Positions 22,908 through 35,037 of a stretch of 64,000 bases of DNA are shown in pieces. The number at the start of each line of letters is the position of its first letter. Position 1 is the stretch's first letter. Source of the DNA: Bufo bufo (Eukaryota > Chordata > Amphibia > Anura > Bufonidae). A model generated the notes under the pieces. It was not told the DNA's origin. It ran no database searches and was given only the letters and a program-made list of their open reading frames with translations. The stretch lies in contig NC_053390.1 of the NCBI RefSeq assembly GCF_905171765.1, forward strand, positions 140,550,968 to 140,614,967. The letters run 5' to 3'. The translations under genes were made by a program, and so were the position numbers.

Positions 22908-24486
22908 TGCTCAAAAAAATAAAGGGAACACTTAAACAACACAATGTAACTCCAAGTCAATCACACTTCTGTGAAATCAAACTGTCCACTTAGGAAGCAA
23001 CACTGAGTGACAATCAATTTCACATGATGTTGTGCAAATGGGATAGACAACAGGTGGAAATTATAGGCAATTAGCAATACACACCCAATAAAGGAGTGGT
23101 TCTGCAGGTGGTAACCACAGACCACTTCTCAGTTCCTATGCTTCCTGGCTGATGTTTTGGTCACTTTTGAATGCTGGCGGTGCTTTCACTCTAGTGGTAG
23201 CATGAGACGGAGTCTACAACCCACACAAGTGGCTCAGGTAGTGCAGCTTATCCAGGATGGCACATCAATGCGAGCTGTGGCAAGAAGGTTTGCTGTGTCT
23301 GTCAGCGTAGTGTCCAGAGCATGGAGGCGCTACCAGGAGGAAGGCCAGTACATCAGGAGACGTGGAGGAGGCCGTAGGAGGGCAACAACCCAGCAGCAGG
23401 ACCGCTACCTCCGCCTTTGTGCAAGGAGGAACAGGAGGAGCACTGCCAGAGCCCTGCAAAATGACCTCCAGCAGGCCACAAATGTGCATGTGTCTGCTCA
23501 AACGGTCAGAAACAGACTCCATGAGGGTGATATGAGGGCCCGACGTCCACTGGTGGGGGTTGTGCTTACAGCCCAACACCATGCAGGACGTTTGGCATTT
23601 GCCAGAGAATACCAAGATTGGCAAATTCGCCACTGGCGCCCTGTGCTCTTCACAGATGAAAGCAGGTTCACACTGAGCACATGTGACAGACGTGACAGAG
23701 TCTGGAGACGCCGTGGAGAACGTTCTGCTGCCTGCAATATCCTCCAGCATGACCAGTTTGGCATTGGGTCAGTAATGGTGTGGGGTGGCATTTCTTTGGA
23801 GGGCCGCACAGCCCTCCATGTGCTCGCCAGAGGTAGCCTGACTGCCATTAGGTACCGAGATGAGATCCTCAGTCCCCTTGTGAGAACATATGCTGGTGCG
23901 GTTGGCCCTGGGTTCCTCCTAATGCAAGACAATGCTAGACCTCATGTGGCTGGAGTGTGTCAGCAGTTCCTGCAAGACGAAGGCATTGATGCTATGGACT
24001 GGCCCGCCCGTTCCCCAGACCTGAATCCAATTGAGCACATCTGGGACATCATGTCTCGCTCTGTCCACCAACGTCACGTTGCACCACAGACTGTCCAGGA
24101 GTTGGCAGATGCTTTAGTCCAGGTCTGGGAGGAGATCCCTCAGGAGACCGTCCGCCACCTCATCAGGAGCATGCACAGGCGTTGTAGGAAGGTCATACAG
24201 GCACGTGGAGGCCACACACACTACTGAGCTTCATTTTGACTTGTTTTAAGGACATTACATCAAAGTTGGATCAGCCTGTAGTGTGTTTTTCCACTTTAAT
24301 TTTGAGGGTGACTCCAAATCCAGACCTCCATGGGTTGAAAAATTTGATTTTAATTTTTTTATTTTTGTGTGATTTTGTTGTCAACACATTCAACTATGTA
24401 AAGAACAAAGTATTTCAGAAGAATATTTAATTAACTCAGATCTAGGATGTGTAATTTTTGTGTTCCCTTTATTTTTTTGAGCAGTG
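22905..24486 (+). mobile_element. Complete Tc1-like transposon
   Basis: A 1582-bp element with perfect 26-27-bp terminal inverted repeats (CACTGCTCAAAAAAATAAAG at both ends, inverted). TA flanks it at 22903-22904 and 24487-24488. It contains one uninterrupted transposase gene at 23202-24227. The UTRs are about 300 bp on the left and 260 bp on the right. Everything needed for an autonomous Tc1 element is visible. The other Tc1 copies here are broken, which suggests this is the youngest. Confidence 0.95.
23202..24227 (+). CDS. Tc1-family DD34E transposase, intact
   Basis: A cut-and-paste transposase that would bind the terminal repeats and insert the element at TA. It has 341 residues with no internal stop. 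I chose [20 protein letters not shown] at 23202: the in-frame ATG at 23157 adds 15 residues (VTFECWRC...) that do not resemble the family start, and 340 or so residues is the normal length. Domains: a bipartite helix-turn-helix N-terminus at about residues 5-110 ([20 protein letters not shown] in the first half; a GRRR-type basic hook near 55-60), then the RNase H-like catalytic domain. Catalytic residues are D152 (FTDESRF), D243 (MQDNARPH) and E278 (DLNPIEHIW), with 34 residues between the last two. A GGIS-type glycine motif sits near 195. Whether it is expressed or active cannot be told from sequence. Confidence 0.95.
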   Translation: MRRSLQPTQVAQVVQLIQDGTSMRAVARRFAVSVSVVSRAWRRYQEEGQYIRRRGGGRRRATTQQQDRYLRLCARRNRRSTARALQNDLQQATNVHVSAQTVRNRLHEGDMRARRPLVGVVLTAQHHAGRLAFAREYQDWQIRHWRPVLFTDESRFTLSTCDRRDRVWRRRGERSAACNILQHDQFGIGSVMVWGGISLEGRTALHVLARGSLTAIRYRDEILSPLVRTYAGAVGPGFLLMQDNARPHVAGVCQQFLQDEGIDAMDWPARSPDLNPIEHIWDIMSRSVHQRHVAPQTVQELADALVQVWEEIPQETVRHLIRSMHRRCRKVIQARGGHTHY

Positions 24487-24489
24487 TAT

Positions 24490-25019
24490 ATATAAAAACA
24501 CACACACACACACTTTTATATAATATGGTTGTATTGTAAGGGTATTGTTTAAGTACTGATTGGTTCTGTCCCTTTAATTCTGTTCCCTTTAATTATTACC
24601 ATTCTGTGTAATGATGTGCCTTGTAATCTAGTACCGATCCCCCATTGTGCTGATAAGACCACATTCCTGAGACATGCATGCGGCACAATGGAGGAGGGGC
24701 TAACAGGTTTAAATTCTGTGGCACACATACATTTAAGAGACTCCACCTAAGAACTTCATCCTAGGTAGGATATAAGTATTGAATTGCCCTATCTCTTGTA
24801 CACACTGTGGTGTCGGCCAAATGATCGACAGCCATGTGTTATAGCATGATCTACGCAGTCTCCACCCTATTTAGGCTAGTGATGTACTTACTTTTGATTA
24901 TTTAGTATATGTTTTGTTTGTGTTCTCTTAAATTTAATCACACTTAGCAAATATATTCATTCACTTAGCCTGCATAAGCTTATTCATTCTCAAATCTTTT
25001 GAATTCACGTTATATTACA
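24490..25019. other. Unassigned non-coding stretch
   Basis: A short CA run (24497-24512), then AT-rich sequence. No coding signal or bounded repeat. Confidence 0.4.
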
Positions 25020-25027
25020 ATGGTATG

Positions 25028-25323
25028 CAGGGGAGTAGGTATAGGGGCTATTTGGGCCCAGGAGCCTGAGGGGGCACAAAGACCCTTGTGCTGCATAAGA
25101 AGAAACCAGCATTATAGAAAGTGCATGCTGGTCAAGTTACACATCTGGCTGGAGGGAAGGGGTTAGGTCAAGAATTTGGCATGGGTAGGGGGGGCAATTC
25201 AATTTTTGCATTGGACAGCACAAGGGTTTGTGCTTTCCTGCCCCTGGCCACAAAGCACTGAGGGAAAGGGGGCCCAAGCTGAACTCTTGCACTAGGGTCC
25301 ATGAGCCTTTAGCTAGGCCCCTA
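25028..25323. mobile_element. hAT-like MITE with 8-bp duplication
   Basis: ATGGTATG is found at 25020-25027 and again at 25324-25331, a perfect 8-bp duplication. Termini CAGGGGAGTAGGTATAGG and (inverted right end) TAGGGGCCTAGCTAAAGG are imperfect inverted repeats of the CAGGGGCGTA type. No ORF. Non-autonomous. Confidence 0.75.
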
Positions 25324-25331
25324 ATGGTATG

Positions 25332-27880
25332 TATTATATGTATATATAGTATAGTATGTGTTACATCATATGATTTTACTGATTATTATATGGATTCATA
25401 AGCTGGTGCTTATATCAGCCAGATATGGGTCTAAACTGTATGTTAGAGGTAAAAGTGTGCCTTTCTTTACGGATAATGACAAAGTTATTTGAGGAGGAAC
25501 CATATCACGGCATGCAGAGTGTCTGTGGCTCCATAATATTGACCCTAGGATCTGTACACTAATATGTTTACATAGAGATCATACATTTTTGTTCACATCA
25601 TGCTTATGGCCTCTGTTAATGCATACGTCGGAATGTATACATTTAATGGATGCTTCTGATGGATGCCACACAGTGTGGTGTGTCTCAGGGTAAACGAATA
25701 AGAAAAGTATACAGTTTTTTTTTTTATAATTTTTTTTATTTTACTGGATGCCATTGTATAAAATATCCCATACGGTTTCTTTTGTAGGAAACTAATATAA
25801 TGGCGAGCTGGAGGACAGTGTATAGTGAAAATAAGTTGATGGAATTAATACACAGCACTACTACGTTCTGCTGCATGATCTCAGGTAGCACAAGCCCATA
25901 AACTGAGATTTAAAAAAATAAAAAATGCTTGCGAAACCACCGTTCTAGCCACGAGGCTTCTTTGCCTTTAATCCATTTTTTCAGTGTTTGTGTGCTCAAA
26001 ATGCTATTTAATGGAAACAGGCTGACCCTATTGAAATGTTTGCGACAATGGATGCTGGAAATCTGCGGGACCAACTCCAAAGCTTCAGAAAAATAAGTGA
26101 GATCTGACAGGTTCCCCCCCCCCCCCCCCTCGTGAATCCAGACCATTCTATATTAAAAATATCCTGCTGAGAACTTTTCTTCAATTCATTTCCATATTGT
26201 AAACATAATGAGACCACTCATGTTTATTTGTGGGCAAGAGATCCCTCGGGGGCCCTCACAGCTGCATTCTGAGAGTAACACATACCTACTCTGTGCCACC
26301 TCCACTTCACATGACTGCTTCTTTAATCACAACTCCAGCAATGGCTCACAGCAGGGACACATGGATATCGGAGCAGGTACACTCTATTCATAAAGCACTT
26401 AAGTCAATTAAAATTCAGTACCCTGCAAGCTTCTTTTGGATTTTCTTTTCTGAAATCATTATGTTTTCTGATGTTTGACTTTTTTTTCCCCGCTTGGCAA
26501 ATAAAGAGAAAACACATTTTTATTTTCATGATAATTGTCCATGACTACATTTAATAGGGCTTTAATCCCGCCACGCTTGGCAGTGTTTGCATACCTTCCG
26601 TGTGTGCATTTACTATCAGCGTTTCTATCTCAAGTACAGAAATTCTCCATCTTTTCACATCGTCAAGAGTCAATAATAAACTGAACAAGATTTTCGACAA
26701 AATATGCGGGTTATGGATTAGAAAAAACGTGGACACATATGACGCAGGGTATCTTCCCTCGAGAGGTTCCTTGTCCACTTGGTGACACATGAGCCAGGCC
26801 CCTGCTTGTCAAGCAGCAGAACCATGTCCCTCTAAGGACTGGCTCACTCTCTGCAGGTGAGATCCTTCTCATCTCTACAGCGTCCCACATCCCAACTCTC
26901 AACCTATGGGTCACCACCACTGCAAGTTCTAGTCTCCCCTGCTTCCATGCAAAAGGACAAGCTTGCCCACTCCGGCAAACAGCTCCCAGCCGAACACTGC
27001 ACTCAGGTCTACCACCACAAGCAGATTGTCCATGCGCCTCTCAATTGGCTTCTTTGGGCTGTTTCACAAGAGCGTGTGCGCAGTGGGTTTCGCTAAACCG
27101 GTTCATTTTGGCGGAAAGCTGCTCCAATGTGGCATGCCTGTCCACCCTCATGCACCTTTGTAGCAGACGTTCACCTCTCACATTAATAGTAAGTGGATCT
27201 CTGCAGTTTCCACGTCACTTATTCGCAATGGCGCCATTTGTCCACTTACGATACACTCACCAAAGCAGCGCAGTTTCAGAAATACTGCCACCCAGGGCCA
27301 GAAAGGCAATAATCATCCCTTTTTGCAACTTTGATAGATAGGCCATTTCTTACCCATGACCGCAACGAGGGATGTGTGTGCAGATATAGCCTATAGCACA
27401 CCTTACATACCCGCCGAGCCAGCGCATGACACGTGAATGAGCTACCCGCTGCTGATGTCTAAAGTGGTTATATATAACCAGGCATGCAGAACAGAAGGTA
27501 TAAAGCAGCACGTTGTGATCCGGGATGCCAGCAAACACAAAAAACAGAAATTATTGTTACTGTGGGAATATCACGCACACAGATCTCATCATCAAGTGCT
27601 TTATTTTACAGTCACTGGGAGTTATATACAGCTAAACGGTTTAATGGCAATGAAAATGTAAGAGCATGGCGGGGAAAGCCAAGGGCTAGGTTTAAAAGTT
27701 ATTTTAAACAATGTGGATTTGGCAATGACAATTAAGAAAAACCAGAATCTGCTCTTTCACTTCCGCTCTTTCAAGATAAAGAGGCAGTGTTGAGCCGGAA
27801 GAGACGGATGCTGGATTACATGGATCTTACTGTGCGGTATATTTACCAGATAACTACAAAGTGAAATGAATGAGGTCCGG
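25332..27880. other. Unassigned non-coding stretch
   Basis: About 2.5 kb with no bounded repeat that I can defend. Poly-C run at 26114-26130; T-rich runs at 25705-25740. Several ORFs of 60-99 residues, none with recognisable family features. It may include unique host intergenic or intronic DNA. Confidence 0.4.
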
Positions 27881-27884
27881 GTGA

Positions 27885-28060
27885 AAGGGGTATTCCCAAA
27901 AGAACATTTATCACCTAGCTTTCCACAGGAGAGGTGATAAATGTATGAGCGATTCAGAAAACAGGAGTCCTCCAATGTAAGAGGAGCAGTAGAGCGTTAG
28001 TGACCACCTCACCAACCCCACAGCAGTGAACAGAGCAGTGGAAAACCCCTTCAATTAGTG
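27885..28060. mobile_element. TTAA-type MITE scrap
   Basis: AAGGGGTATTCCCAAAAGAACATTTATCACC is a left end of the AGGGGTT class. The matching right end (GGAAAACCCCTTCAATTAG) lies near 28040-28060 without a clean TTAA. Confidence 0.4.
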
Positions 28061-28128
28061 AAAGGGTCCATTAAAGTGAACCTGTCTGTTTAACAAGATG
28101 TTCAATCTTCAGGCAGCACATCCTAGAG

Positions 28129-28452
28129 CAGTGATGGCGAACCTTTTGGAGACTGAGCGCCCAAACTGCAACACAAAACCCACTTATTTATCGCAAAGTG
28201 CCAACACAGCAATTTAACCTGAGTACTACAGTCCAATATAGTATATCTTCCATGTACTTTATTATTTAACTATAATAGCTGCCTACATTCAATGCGCTGC
28301 CTGTGCTGTTCATAGCGCGCCCTGCGCTGATGAATGGCAGGAAAAGTCTAAGGCATATTGATACACCATAGACTTTTTCCAGGGTGCAGGTGCCCACAGA
28401 AAGGGCCCCGAGTGCCGCCTCTGGCACCCGTGCCATAGGTTCGCCACCACTG
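28129..28452. mobile_element. hAT-like MITE, 324 bp
   Basis: Termini CAGTGATGGCGAACCTTTTG and, inverted at the right, CAGTGGTGGCGAACCTATGG. It is flanked by TCCTAGAG (28121-28128) and TCATAGAG (28453-28460), an 8-bp duplication with one mismatch. It interrupts a TTAA-type MITE whose left end is near 28071 (AGTGAACCTGTCTG). No coding sequence. Confidence 0.8.
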
Positions 28453-28960
28453 TCATAGAGGAAGAGGAGCAGACTGATATACAGGTCTGTGGGGAAAAAA
28501 GCTGCAGTATAAATATCTACTCATTCATGGTCTAGGAGTCCAGTGGGCGGTCCTACTCAGTGAATGGGTCAATCACTGATTAGCCCCACCCACCAGACTC
28601 CTGAGATCATAACGAGAAGATATTTAGATCAATCAATTAGGGCCAGCGTGTTAGGTCAGCGTTGTGCTGTGTTACTTTGTAACAGAAGTACTGCCGGATT
28701 AATGATAGAGGTGCGGATCTGACAACTTCTCTCCCTGCCTGACACCGATTTGTATGATCAATGCAGGCAGAAGGTTACGCGATCTTGGAGAGGAATACAG
28801 CCATCTCCATGCTAAAAGGTCCTAAGGAATAGTTAAAGGAGATGAAAACTGTAATCACTGGAAGCTAAAGGTCCTTTGATGATGTCATCAATAGGAGGGG
28901 CCATAATCTGGAAGAGAATACTGAGATAAGTGTAAAGAAATTTGATCTTTTAAAAGATAA

Positions 28961-29200
28961 TAATGAGTGTGAGTGTGTGAGTGTGTGAGTGTGTGTGTGT
29001 GTGAGAGAGAGAGAGCTAGATGTATATGTAGCAGAGCTGTATTTGTTAAGTGTGTATAGCAGTGCTGGGTGTATACATGTCAGCTGTGTAGCAAAGCCAT
29101 GTTTGTCATGGGATGTATGCAGCTGTGCTGTGTGTGTATGTCAGCTGTGAAGCAAAGTTGTGTTTGTCAGGTGTGTATGCAGCAGTTCTGTGTGTGTAAA
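28961..29200. repeat. GT/GA microsatellite and short minisatellite
   Basis: 28963-29014 is (GTGTGA)n running into GAGA. It is followed by about two and a half diverged copies of a unit of roughly 60-75 bp containing CAGCTGTG, AGCAAAG and GTTTGTCA. Confidence 0.7.
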
Positions 29201-29940
29201 TTACTGACCCTGACCACTCCACTTCATTAAACTAACAGTGAAGGTTTAATAAGTAGAAAATATGGTCCAGAAAATATAGTCCAGAAAATATGGTATACAT
29301 GTGGGTCAATAGAAGGAGACATGGCATCTAACTGTTTATACTGTAGAGGACACACCATCCACTCACCAGTGTAGTGGGGAGTGTCTTCTGCTACACTAAC
29401 AGTCAGTACCCACATCGAAGCACTCTACAGAAATGTACCAAGCGTGGGGTGGGGGTAGGGGAGAAGAAAGCCAGCTCATCCAAATTCACTACACTGCGCC
29501 CTGTGCTCAGCAGTGTAGCAGACAGTAGCTTTTGCTACACTAACTGGCGCATTGGGCTCAACTTCCCCTGCTTCACCAACCTGTGGCCGGCAGCTCCTGC
29601 TGCATTCAGTCCCCACATGGCAGCGATATACAGCGTAATGTTGGCGGTACCAAGCTAGGGGGTGTGGTGCTCACCAACATCTGTGCACAGAAGCTACTGC
29701 TGCATTCAGCGTCCATATGGAAGTGTTGTACAGGAATGTGCAACGGGATGTGGGTGCTAGCAAGGGGGTCCATGCTTAGTAGCTCCTGTGCCAAGAGATT
29801 TCTGCTGCCCAAGCAGATGGACTCCACCAGTATCTACAAAAGTAGGTCAGTGGGGCAACACGAAAAGGGACCTCCACTTTGATTTGTCCTGGGTATTATG
29901 TGTATTTAACAATATCTTTCACCCGTTTTATGGTCTCCTA
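29201..29940. other. Unassigned non-coding stretch
   Basis: Short phrases with CTGCTACACTAACAG and TTTGCTACACTAACTGG recur near 29390 and 29533, suggesting local duplication. No coding signal accepted. Confidence 0.4.
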
Positions 29941-29944
29941 ACTA

Positions 29945-30235
29945 AAGGCAACATAATCTAGTGACCGTACCTTTTAGCAAAATGTTGGGTCACTTTCTGT
30001 AATTGACCCAGCCATTTTTCCAAAATCTTGTATTGAACAGCTCCAGTGCAGAATGAGGAGTCCTGAATATTCATGAGCCCTGGCTCTCCCCGCCCACCTG
30101 CTGCTGATTCAGTTGGAAAAAACTGTCAATCAGAGGCAAGGGGTGGGGAGAGGCGGGAGATCATGAATATCAGGATGATTGGCATGTGCTGGAGCTGTTA
30201 GAACCTAGCAGCAGAAATTTGGTGACAGATTCGCT
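29945..30235. mobile_element. TTAA-type MITE, probable
   Basis: The right end GGTGACAGATTCGCT is followed by TTAA (30236-30239). The left end GGCAACATAATCTAGTGACC is weaker. Internal GAATATTCATGAGCCC and ATCATGAATATCAGG are partial inverted partners. Confidence 0.45.
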
Positions 30236-30479
30236 TTAAGTAGATGCATTTTCTATTACAGTCCCGCCCTTAGAAAAGCGATATACTAATATTACAAAGT
30301 TAACTTTCTGACCAATATATACATACTGGTATTTAGCCATGCTACCACCTGCTTAACAGATAGTTTTTAACCCTTAAAGGCTATGAACATCTTCTGGGGT
30401 AATTTTCAATGATTGCATTTTACTTATTTTGGGCTAAAAAAAACTTTTTTTTTCAAATCATCTTAACAGTTGTTTTCTA

Positions 30480-30735
30480 TAGGGTTAAGTTTCTGTCTGT
30501 CTGCAGAGCATCTTGCTTTCAGTTTCACAATGAACTTATCAGGATTCTGCTCTGACGGCTGGATGGATAGTCTTTATGTCTGAACTCCTGACAGCTCATA
30601 ATCACTCGTTTAAGCCATATTCTTGTCAGTTTGATAAAAAAAAAAATAGCTGTAGTGAGTATATATGAGCTGTCAGGAATTCAGATACCAGGGCAATACT
30701 TCTAGCCATCAGAGCAGCAACATGACCTGTTCAGT
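30480..30735. repeat. Imperfect foldback repeat
   Basis: GAACTCCTGACAGCTCATAA (about 30581) pairs with GAGCTGTCAGGAATTCAGAT (about 30667), and TGCTCTGACGGCTGGATG pairs with CATCAGAGCAGC. A related foldback is at 54900-55110. Confidence 0.6.
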
Positions 30736-30778
30736 GTGAAACTGAAAGCAAAGACACTGCAGAAAAACTGAAAATTAA

Positions 30779-30946
30779 AGGGATTTTCTGTGATTTTTTG
30801 ACTGATGACCTCTCCTCTACTGCGAGCGCTGATGCCTTCTCGAACAGCTGATCGGTGGGGGTCCCGGGAATTGGACTCCCACCGATCAGATTCTGATGAC
30901 CTATCCAGAGGATAGATCATCAGTTAAAAAATCCCGGAAATCCCTT
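30779..30946. mobile_element. Short TTAA-type MITE
   Basis: AGGGATTTTCTGTGATTTTT pairs with AAATCCCGGAAATCCCT. TTAA flanks at 30775-30778 and 30947-30950. The centre GATCGGTGGGGGTCCC with CCCACCGATCAG marks the GGGGGTCCGA family. Confidence 0.75.
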
Positions 30947-30950
30947 TTAA

Positions 30951-32077
30951 TTGTATAGAAAAGATTTTATAAAAAAAAAGTTGAAAACTTTTAATAAAGA
31001 CTAATTGAAAAATTATTTCAGCTCAAGATGAGTAATATGCAATCATAAAAAACACCCCTGAAGGTGTTCATAGTCTTTAATATTAAGGACATAGGAAATT
31101 TCTGGGGACACCATATATCTTCTAGGCCGGTCATGGACAGCCACATTTTTGCCTACATCTGTGCCTACAGGAGCAGGGACCTTTGCATTGAGAGATATAA
31201 TCTCAATTGTGTTGTCTTGTGGAGGCAAAGACTTGATACATTTCACCTCCAGAGAATTATAGGGAAAACTTTGCTGCATTTGACTCTGACTTCCATAATT
31301 TCATGGTGAGAAGTTGACTAATTGACTTGTACTCTGAAGACATGTCTATTGTATTTTTAATGGAGATGCCAGCGAGAGGTGGAAGATTTGGAGCAAATAT
31401 ATCCAAATTGCATAAATAAACAAAGCTAACCGTTCTGGGGAAGGAGCGTGCATTCTCCATGGAGCATCTGACAAAATTGAGACATCTGCAGTAAAGTTTT
31501 ACCTTCTCCCTGGAATGTTTGAGATGAACTCCGTGTAACACTGTCTTCCAAGAAAAGACAAAGTGATCAATGCGAGAACACATCAGGCTCCCTTGGACAG
31601 GCCAATCAATGCAAGAAAGAACCTTGCCCAGGGCCTTATGCAAATAGAAGCACGTTCTGCAACCCGGGGAGGGAACATGCGCAATAGATCAATGGGATCT
31701 GATGAAACCTTACAGCTATATCAGCCTCAGACAGTAAATATATAATGATGAATCCCTCATGTTTTCAGTGAACTCTTAAACTAGGTTATTTTCAGCAGCA
31801 GGAGGGTAACGAAAGCTCACCAGCTGGAATACAGCGCGAGAGAGATTAGAACAAACTCTGTGGCTGCAATTAATAGTTAATTAAGATGAGCTCATTTTTC
31901 TTATGTTTAGGCTTGTTTTTGTTTTTTTTCTTCCATGTAACACAGGTCAGAGAATACGGTTCATCCCTGCCAATAAAAAGCTCAACTGAAGAATTTATAT
32001 GTCGTTACAAGCATGAGAACCAGCAACGCACTACATGCAATTCAATGCGAAACTGACATGGAGTGCAAGAGACAGGG
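30951..32077. other. Unassigned non-coding stretch
   Basis: A 128-residue minus-strand ORF (31257-31643) is the longest feature. It has no motif I recognise and no coding support, so I do not call it a gene. Confidence 0.4.
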
Positions 32078-32081
32078 TTAA

Positions 32082-32494
32082 AGGCGTTGTTTCACTTCAG
32101 CAGATGGCATTTATCATGTAGAAAAAGTTAATATAAGGCACTTACTAATGTGTTGTGATTGTCCATATTGCCTCCTTTATAGACATATAGACACACTGCT
32201 GATTTCCAGGGTTTACGACCACCACTGCATTGCAAATATGAGGTGGCCAGGACAGGAGCCTCCCATTGTCCCTGCCACCAGAGCGGCCGATGCTTTTTCC
32301 TATGGTGTGCAAGCACGACCACCACTGCTGGATTGCAGGGTGGTCGTAACCCCTGGATCAGAACAGTGTATAATGTGATGAAAAAATGTATCAAGCCGGC
32401 AACGGCGGCAATATGGACAACTACATTACTTTAGTAAATTACTTGTATTAACTTTCTCTACATGATAAATGCCATCTGCTGAAGTTCAACCCCT
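32082..32494. mobile_element. TTAA MITE, family P copy 1
   Basis: Starts AGGCGTTGTTTCACTTCAGC after TTAA (32078-32081). Ends GCTGAAGTTCAACCCCT before TTAA (32495-32498). Outer arms pair over about 90 bp, including GTAGAAAAAGTTAATATAAG. A second copy of the same family lies at 59747-60167. No coding sequence. Confidence 0.8.
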
Positions 32495-32498
32495 TTAA

Positions 32499-33245
32499 TA
32501 TGAAAGAACCTTATCCTCTAATGTTGTTATTCCCCACTTTTGGATCATGGCAGCACCCCTGAACAATATTTCCACTTATGGGTAAAACCCTACCTCTAAA
32601 AAGCTTGATGTAGGGGTGGACAGGACCATAGCACCATATCCTAGCTCGGATGTGGCGATTGTTTTGAAGATATTTCTGAGCAGACTGAAATCAGCTTGCC
32701 AGCCCTACTGTGGTGACAGGTGACAGGTCTTGCTGCCTCAGTGGTCTGTGCACCCCTGGCTAGATTCAGATGTAGTAAAGCATGGAAGGGAAGCGCTTCC
32801 CCAAGAAGGTAAGAGGAATTCTTGATGTAAGGGCATCTGTCAGCAGATTTGTACCTATGAAACTGGCTGACCTGTTACATGTGCTCTTGACATATAAACA
32901 TGGGACCCACACAGATGACTTCAGCTGCCAAGAGCACATGTAACACGACAGACCGTTTCACAGGTACAAATCTACCTTTTAGATGTTAAAAATTCTCTTA
33001 ATCCAAGTGACCAATACGACTCACTATTGAGTTGTCAGCCAGCTTTCCTAAAATACTAATTGCCAAATTTGCTTATTTTGCAAAGATACTTAACTGGGCA
33101 AATTTGCTGCTCAGGGCAATAAATGCTGTAGGAGCTTTCTCAGATAAAGATACAAGTAGTTAAAGTGTATCTAACCGTTTGAACAATTTTACTAAAAACT
33201 ATTCTAAATGGCATATAATTAATTTTTGTAATATATTTTGTGACA
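32499..33245. other. Unassigned non-coding stretch
   Basis: TTTGTACCTATGAAACTGGCTG (about 32850) and CGTTTCACAGGTACAAATCTA (about 32955) form a loose inverted pair around TTACATGTGCTCTTG / AAGAGCACATGTAA, a foldback about 130 bp long. Otherwise featureless. Confidence 0.45.
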
Positions 33246-34085
33246 AATACCGTACCCCGACTGACGTCGGACGTCAACTACGTAGAGCCAGCGAGATACG
33301 GTATGGTCACGGGTTATCAAGGCTTGACATTGCGCCCTCCTGGAGGAGCGGGTAAGGTCAGACTTGGTAAAGTTTTCACAGACACCTCCTGTCCACATGG
33401 GCACAGAGAGGCAACAAGCTGAGAGAGCCTTTTCACTGCCCCAGTGAAACAGCGCGTTCTCAGCCTGGGAACACTGCCACCAGTTTCTTGTTTGATATAA
33501 GCCCGATCCGCTAATGGGATTATATAGGGCAAGAAAGCAACCCGCGGTAGCGTATTACTAGGCTGAAACACGGACGTGGGGATTCGTGATGGAGATACAA
33601 GATAGCACAAGATTAAATTATATATTTAATTGCCCTAATGGCTCACTGGAAATAACACTATACAAACAAAGAATACAGTGGTCTGAGGTTACAAATACAG
33701 ATGGTGTGGTACAAACAGGGTTAAGCAGAACAAAGGTGAGTTTACCAGGTATAGGAGTTCTTTGGGTTGTGATGAGTTCTTAACTGTGGTCACATGGGAA
33801 GCAGTGATGTCAGCTGGTTGCAGGTCCCTCTAAACACATGGCACGTTGTGACCTCCCTTCAGAGAAAGACACGCCCCCTTGCTGGCACAAGCCTTTTAAC
33901 CTGTAGCCGGCCCGTCCCCTCTGCTGGGCTGGCAGCACATGAGCCACAAAACCGATTAGGGCTCATGGCTCCAGACCAGAATGTCGCAGGGAGGTGGTTC
34001 TAGGACCAATGGATCCGCCTGGGTTCCAGCTACCAGTAGAGTCCAAGCACGGTACCGTTCTTTGGTTTCTGTGGGGAGATATGTA
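33246..34085. other. Unclassified GC-richer repeat-like block
   Basis: Base composition rises at ATACCGTACCCCGACTGACG and continues up to the Tc1 insertion. The block seems to resume after it (35038-35340), so an older element may have been split. I could not find convincing LTR ends, a primer site or reverse transcriptase. Confidence 0.3.
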
Positions 34086-35035
34086 CAGTACAGACCAAAA
34101 GTTTGGACACACCTTCTCATTCAAAGAGTTTTGTTTATTTTCAGGACTATGAAAATTGTAGATTCACACTGAAGGCATCAAAACTATGAATTAACACGTG
34201 GAATTATATACATAACAAACAAGTGTGAAACAACTGAAAATATGTCATATTCTAGGTTCTTCAAAGTAGCCACCTTTTGCTTTGATTACTGCTTTGCACA
34301 CTCGTGGCATTCTCTTGAAGAGCTTCAAGAGGTAGTCCCCTGAAATGGTTTTCACTTCACAGGTGTGCCCCGTCAGGTTTAATAAGTTGGATTTCTTTCC
34401 TTATAAATGGGGTTGGGACCATCAGTTGCGTTGAGGAGAAGTCAGGTGGATACACAGCTGTTAGTCCTACTGAATAGACTGTTAGAATTTGTATTATGGC
34501 AAGAAAAAAGCAGCTAAGTAAAGAAAAACGAGTGGCCACCAGTACTTTAAGAAATAAAGGTCAGTCAGTCAGCCGAAAAATTGGGAAAACTTTGAAAGTA
34601 AGGGCTATTTGACCATGAAGGAGAGTGATGGGGTGCTGCGCCAGATGACCTGGCCTCCACAGTCACCGGACCTTTACCCAATCATAATGGTTTGGGGTGA
34701 GCTGGACCGCAGAGTGAAGGCAAAAGGGCCAACAAGTGCTAAGTATCTCTGGGAACTCCTTCAAGACTGTTGGAAGACCATTTCAGGGGACTACCTCTTG
34801 AAGCTCATCAAGAGAATGCCAAGAGTGTACAAAGCAGTAATCAAAGCAAAAAGTGGCTACTTTGAAGAAGTGTTGTTTCACACTTGTTTGTTATGTAAGA
34901 AGTGTTTGTTTCACACTTGTTTGTTATGTATATAATTCCACATGTATTAATTCATAGTTTTGATGCCTTCATAGTCATGAAAATAAAGAAAACTCTTTGA
35001 ATGAGAAGGTGTGTCCAAACTTTTGGTCTGTACTG
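34086..35035 (+). mobile_element. Internally deleted Tc1-like element, copy 2
   Basis: A 950-bp copy with both termini (CAGTACAGACCAAAAGTTTG and its inverted partner). TA flanks at 34084-34085 and 35036-35037. It has the same internal deletion junction as copies 1 and 3 (GTAAGGGCTATTTGACCATG). Near 34867-34930 a unit of about 31 bp (TTTCACACTTGTTTGTTATG core) is duplicated in tandem and replaces the end of the transposase frame. Confidence 0.9.
34496..34935 (+). pseudogene. Tc1 transposase remnant, copy 2
   Basis: An ATG at 34496 opens MARKK, followed by an out-of-frame helix-turn-helix scrap. After the shared deletion comes MTWPPQSPDLYPIIMVWGEL. Here the NPIE motif reads YPII, so even the remaining catalytic glutamate is lost. 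The normal FEEPRI end is replaced by FEEVLFHTCLLCKKCLFHTC because of the local duplication. Confidence 0.85.
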
Positions 35036-35037
35036 TA

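Noticed and set aside
22754..22993. ORFs rich in IYIYIY
   Set aside because: Translation of the TA microsatellite.
23265..23932. Two minus-strand ORFs of 161 and 144 residues
   Set aside because: Antisense shadows of the intact Tc1 transposase gene on the + strand.
26000..27340. Possible host exons
   Set aside because: Short ORFs without recognisable protein domains or convincing splice-site framing; conservation data would be needed.
31257..31643. 128-residue minus-strand ORF
   Set aside because: No family motif, no repeat association and no splice context that I can support; length is within chance for this window.
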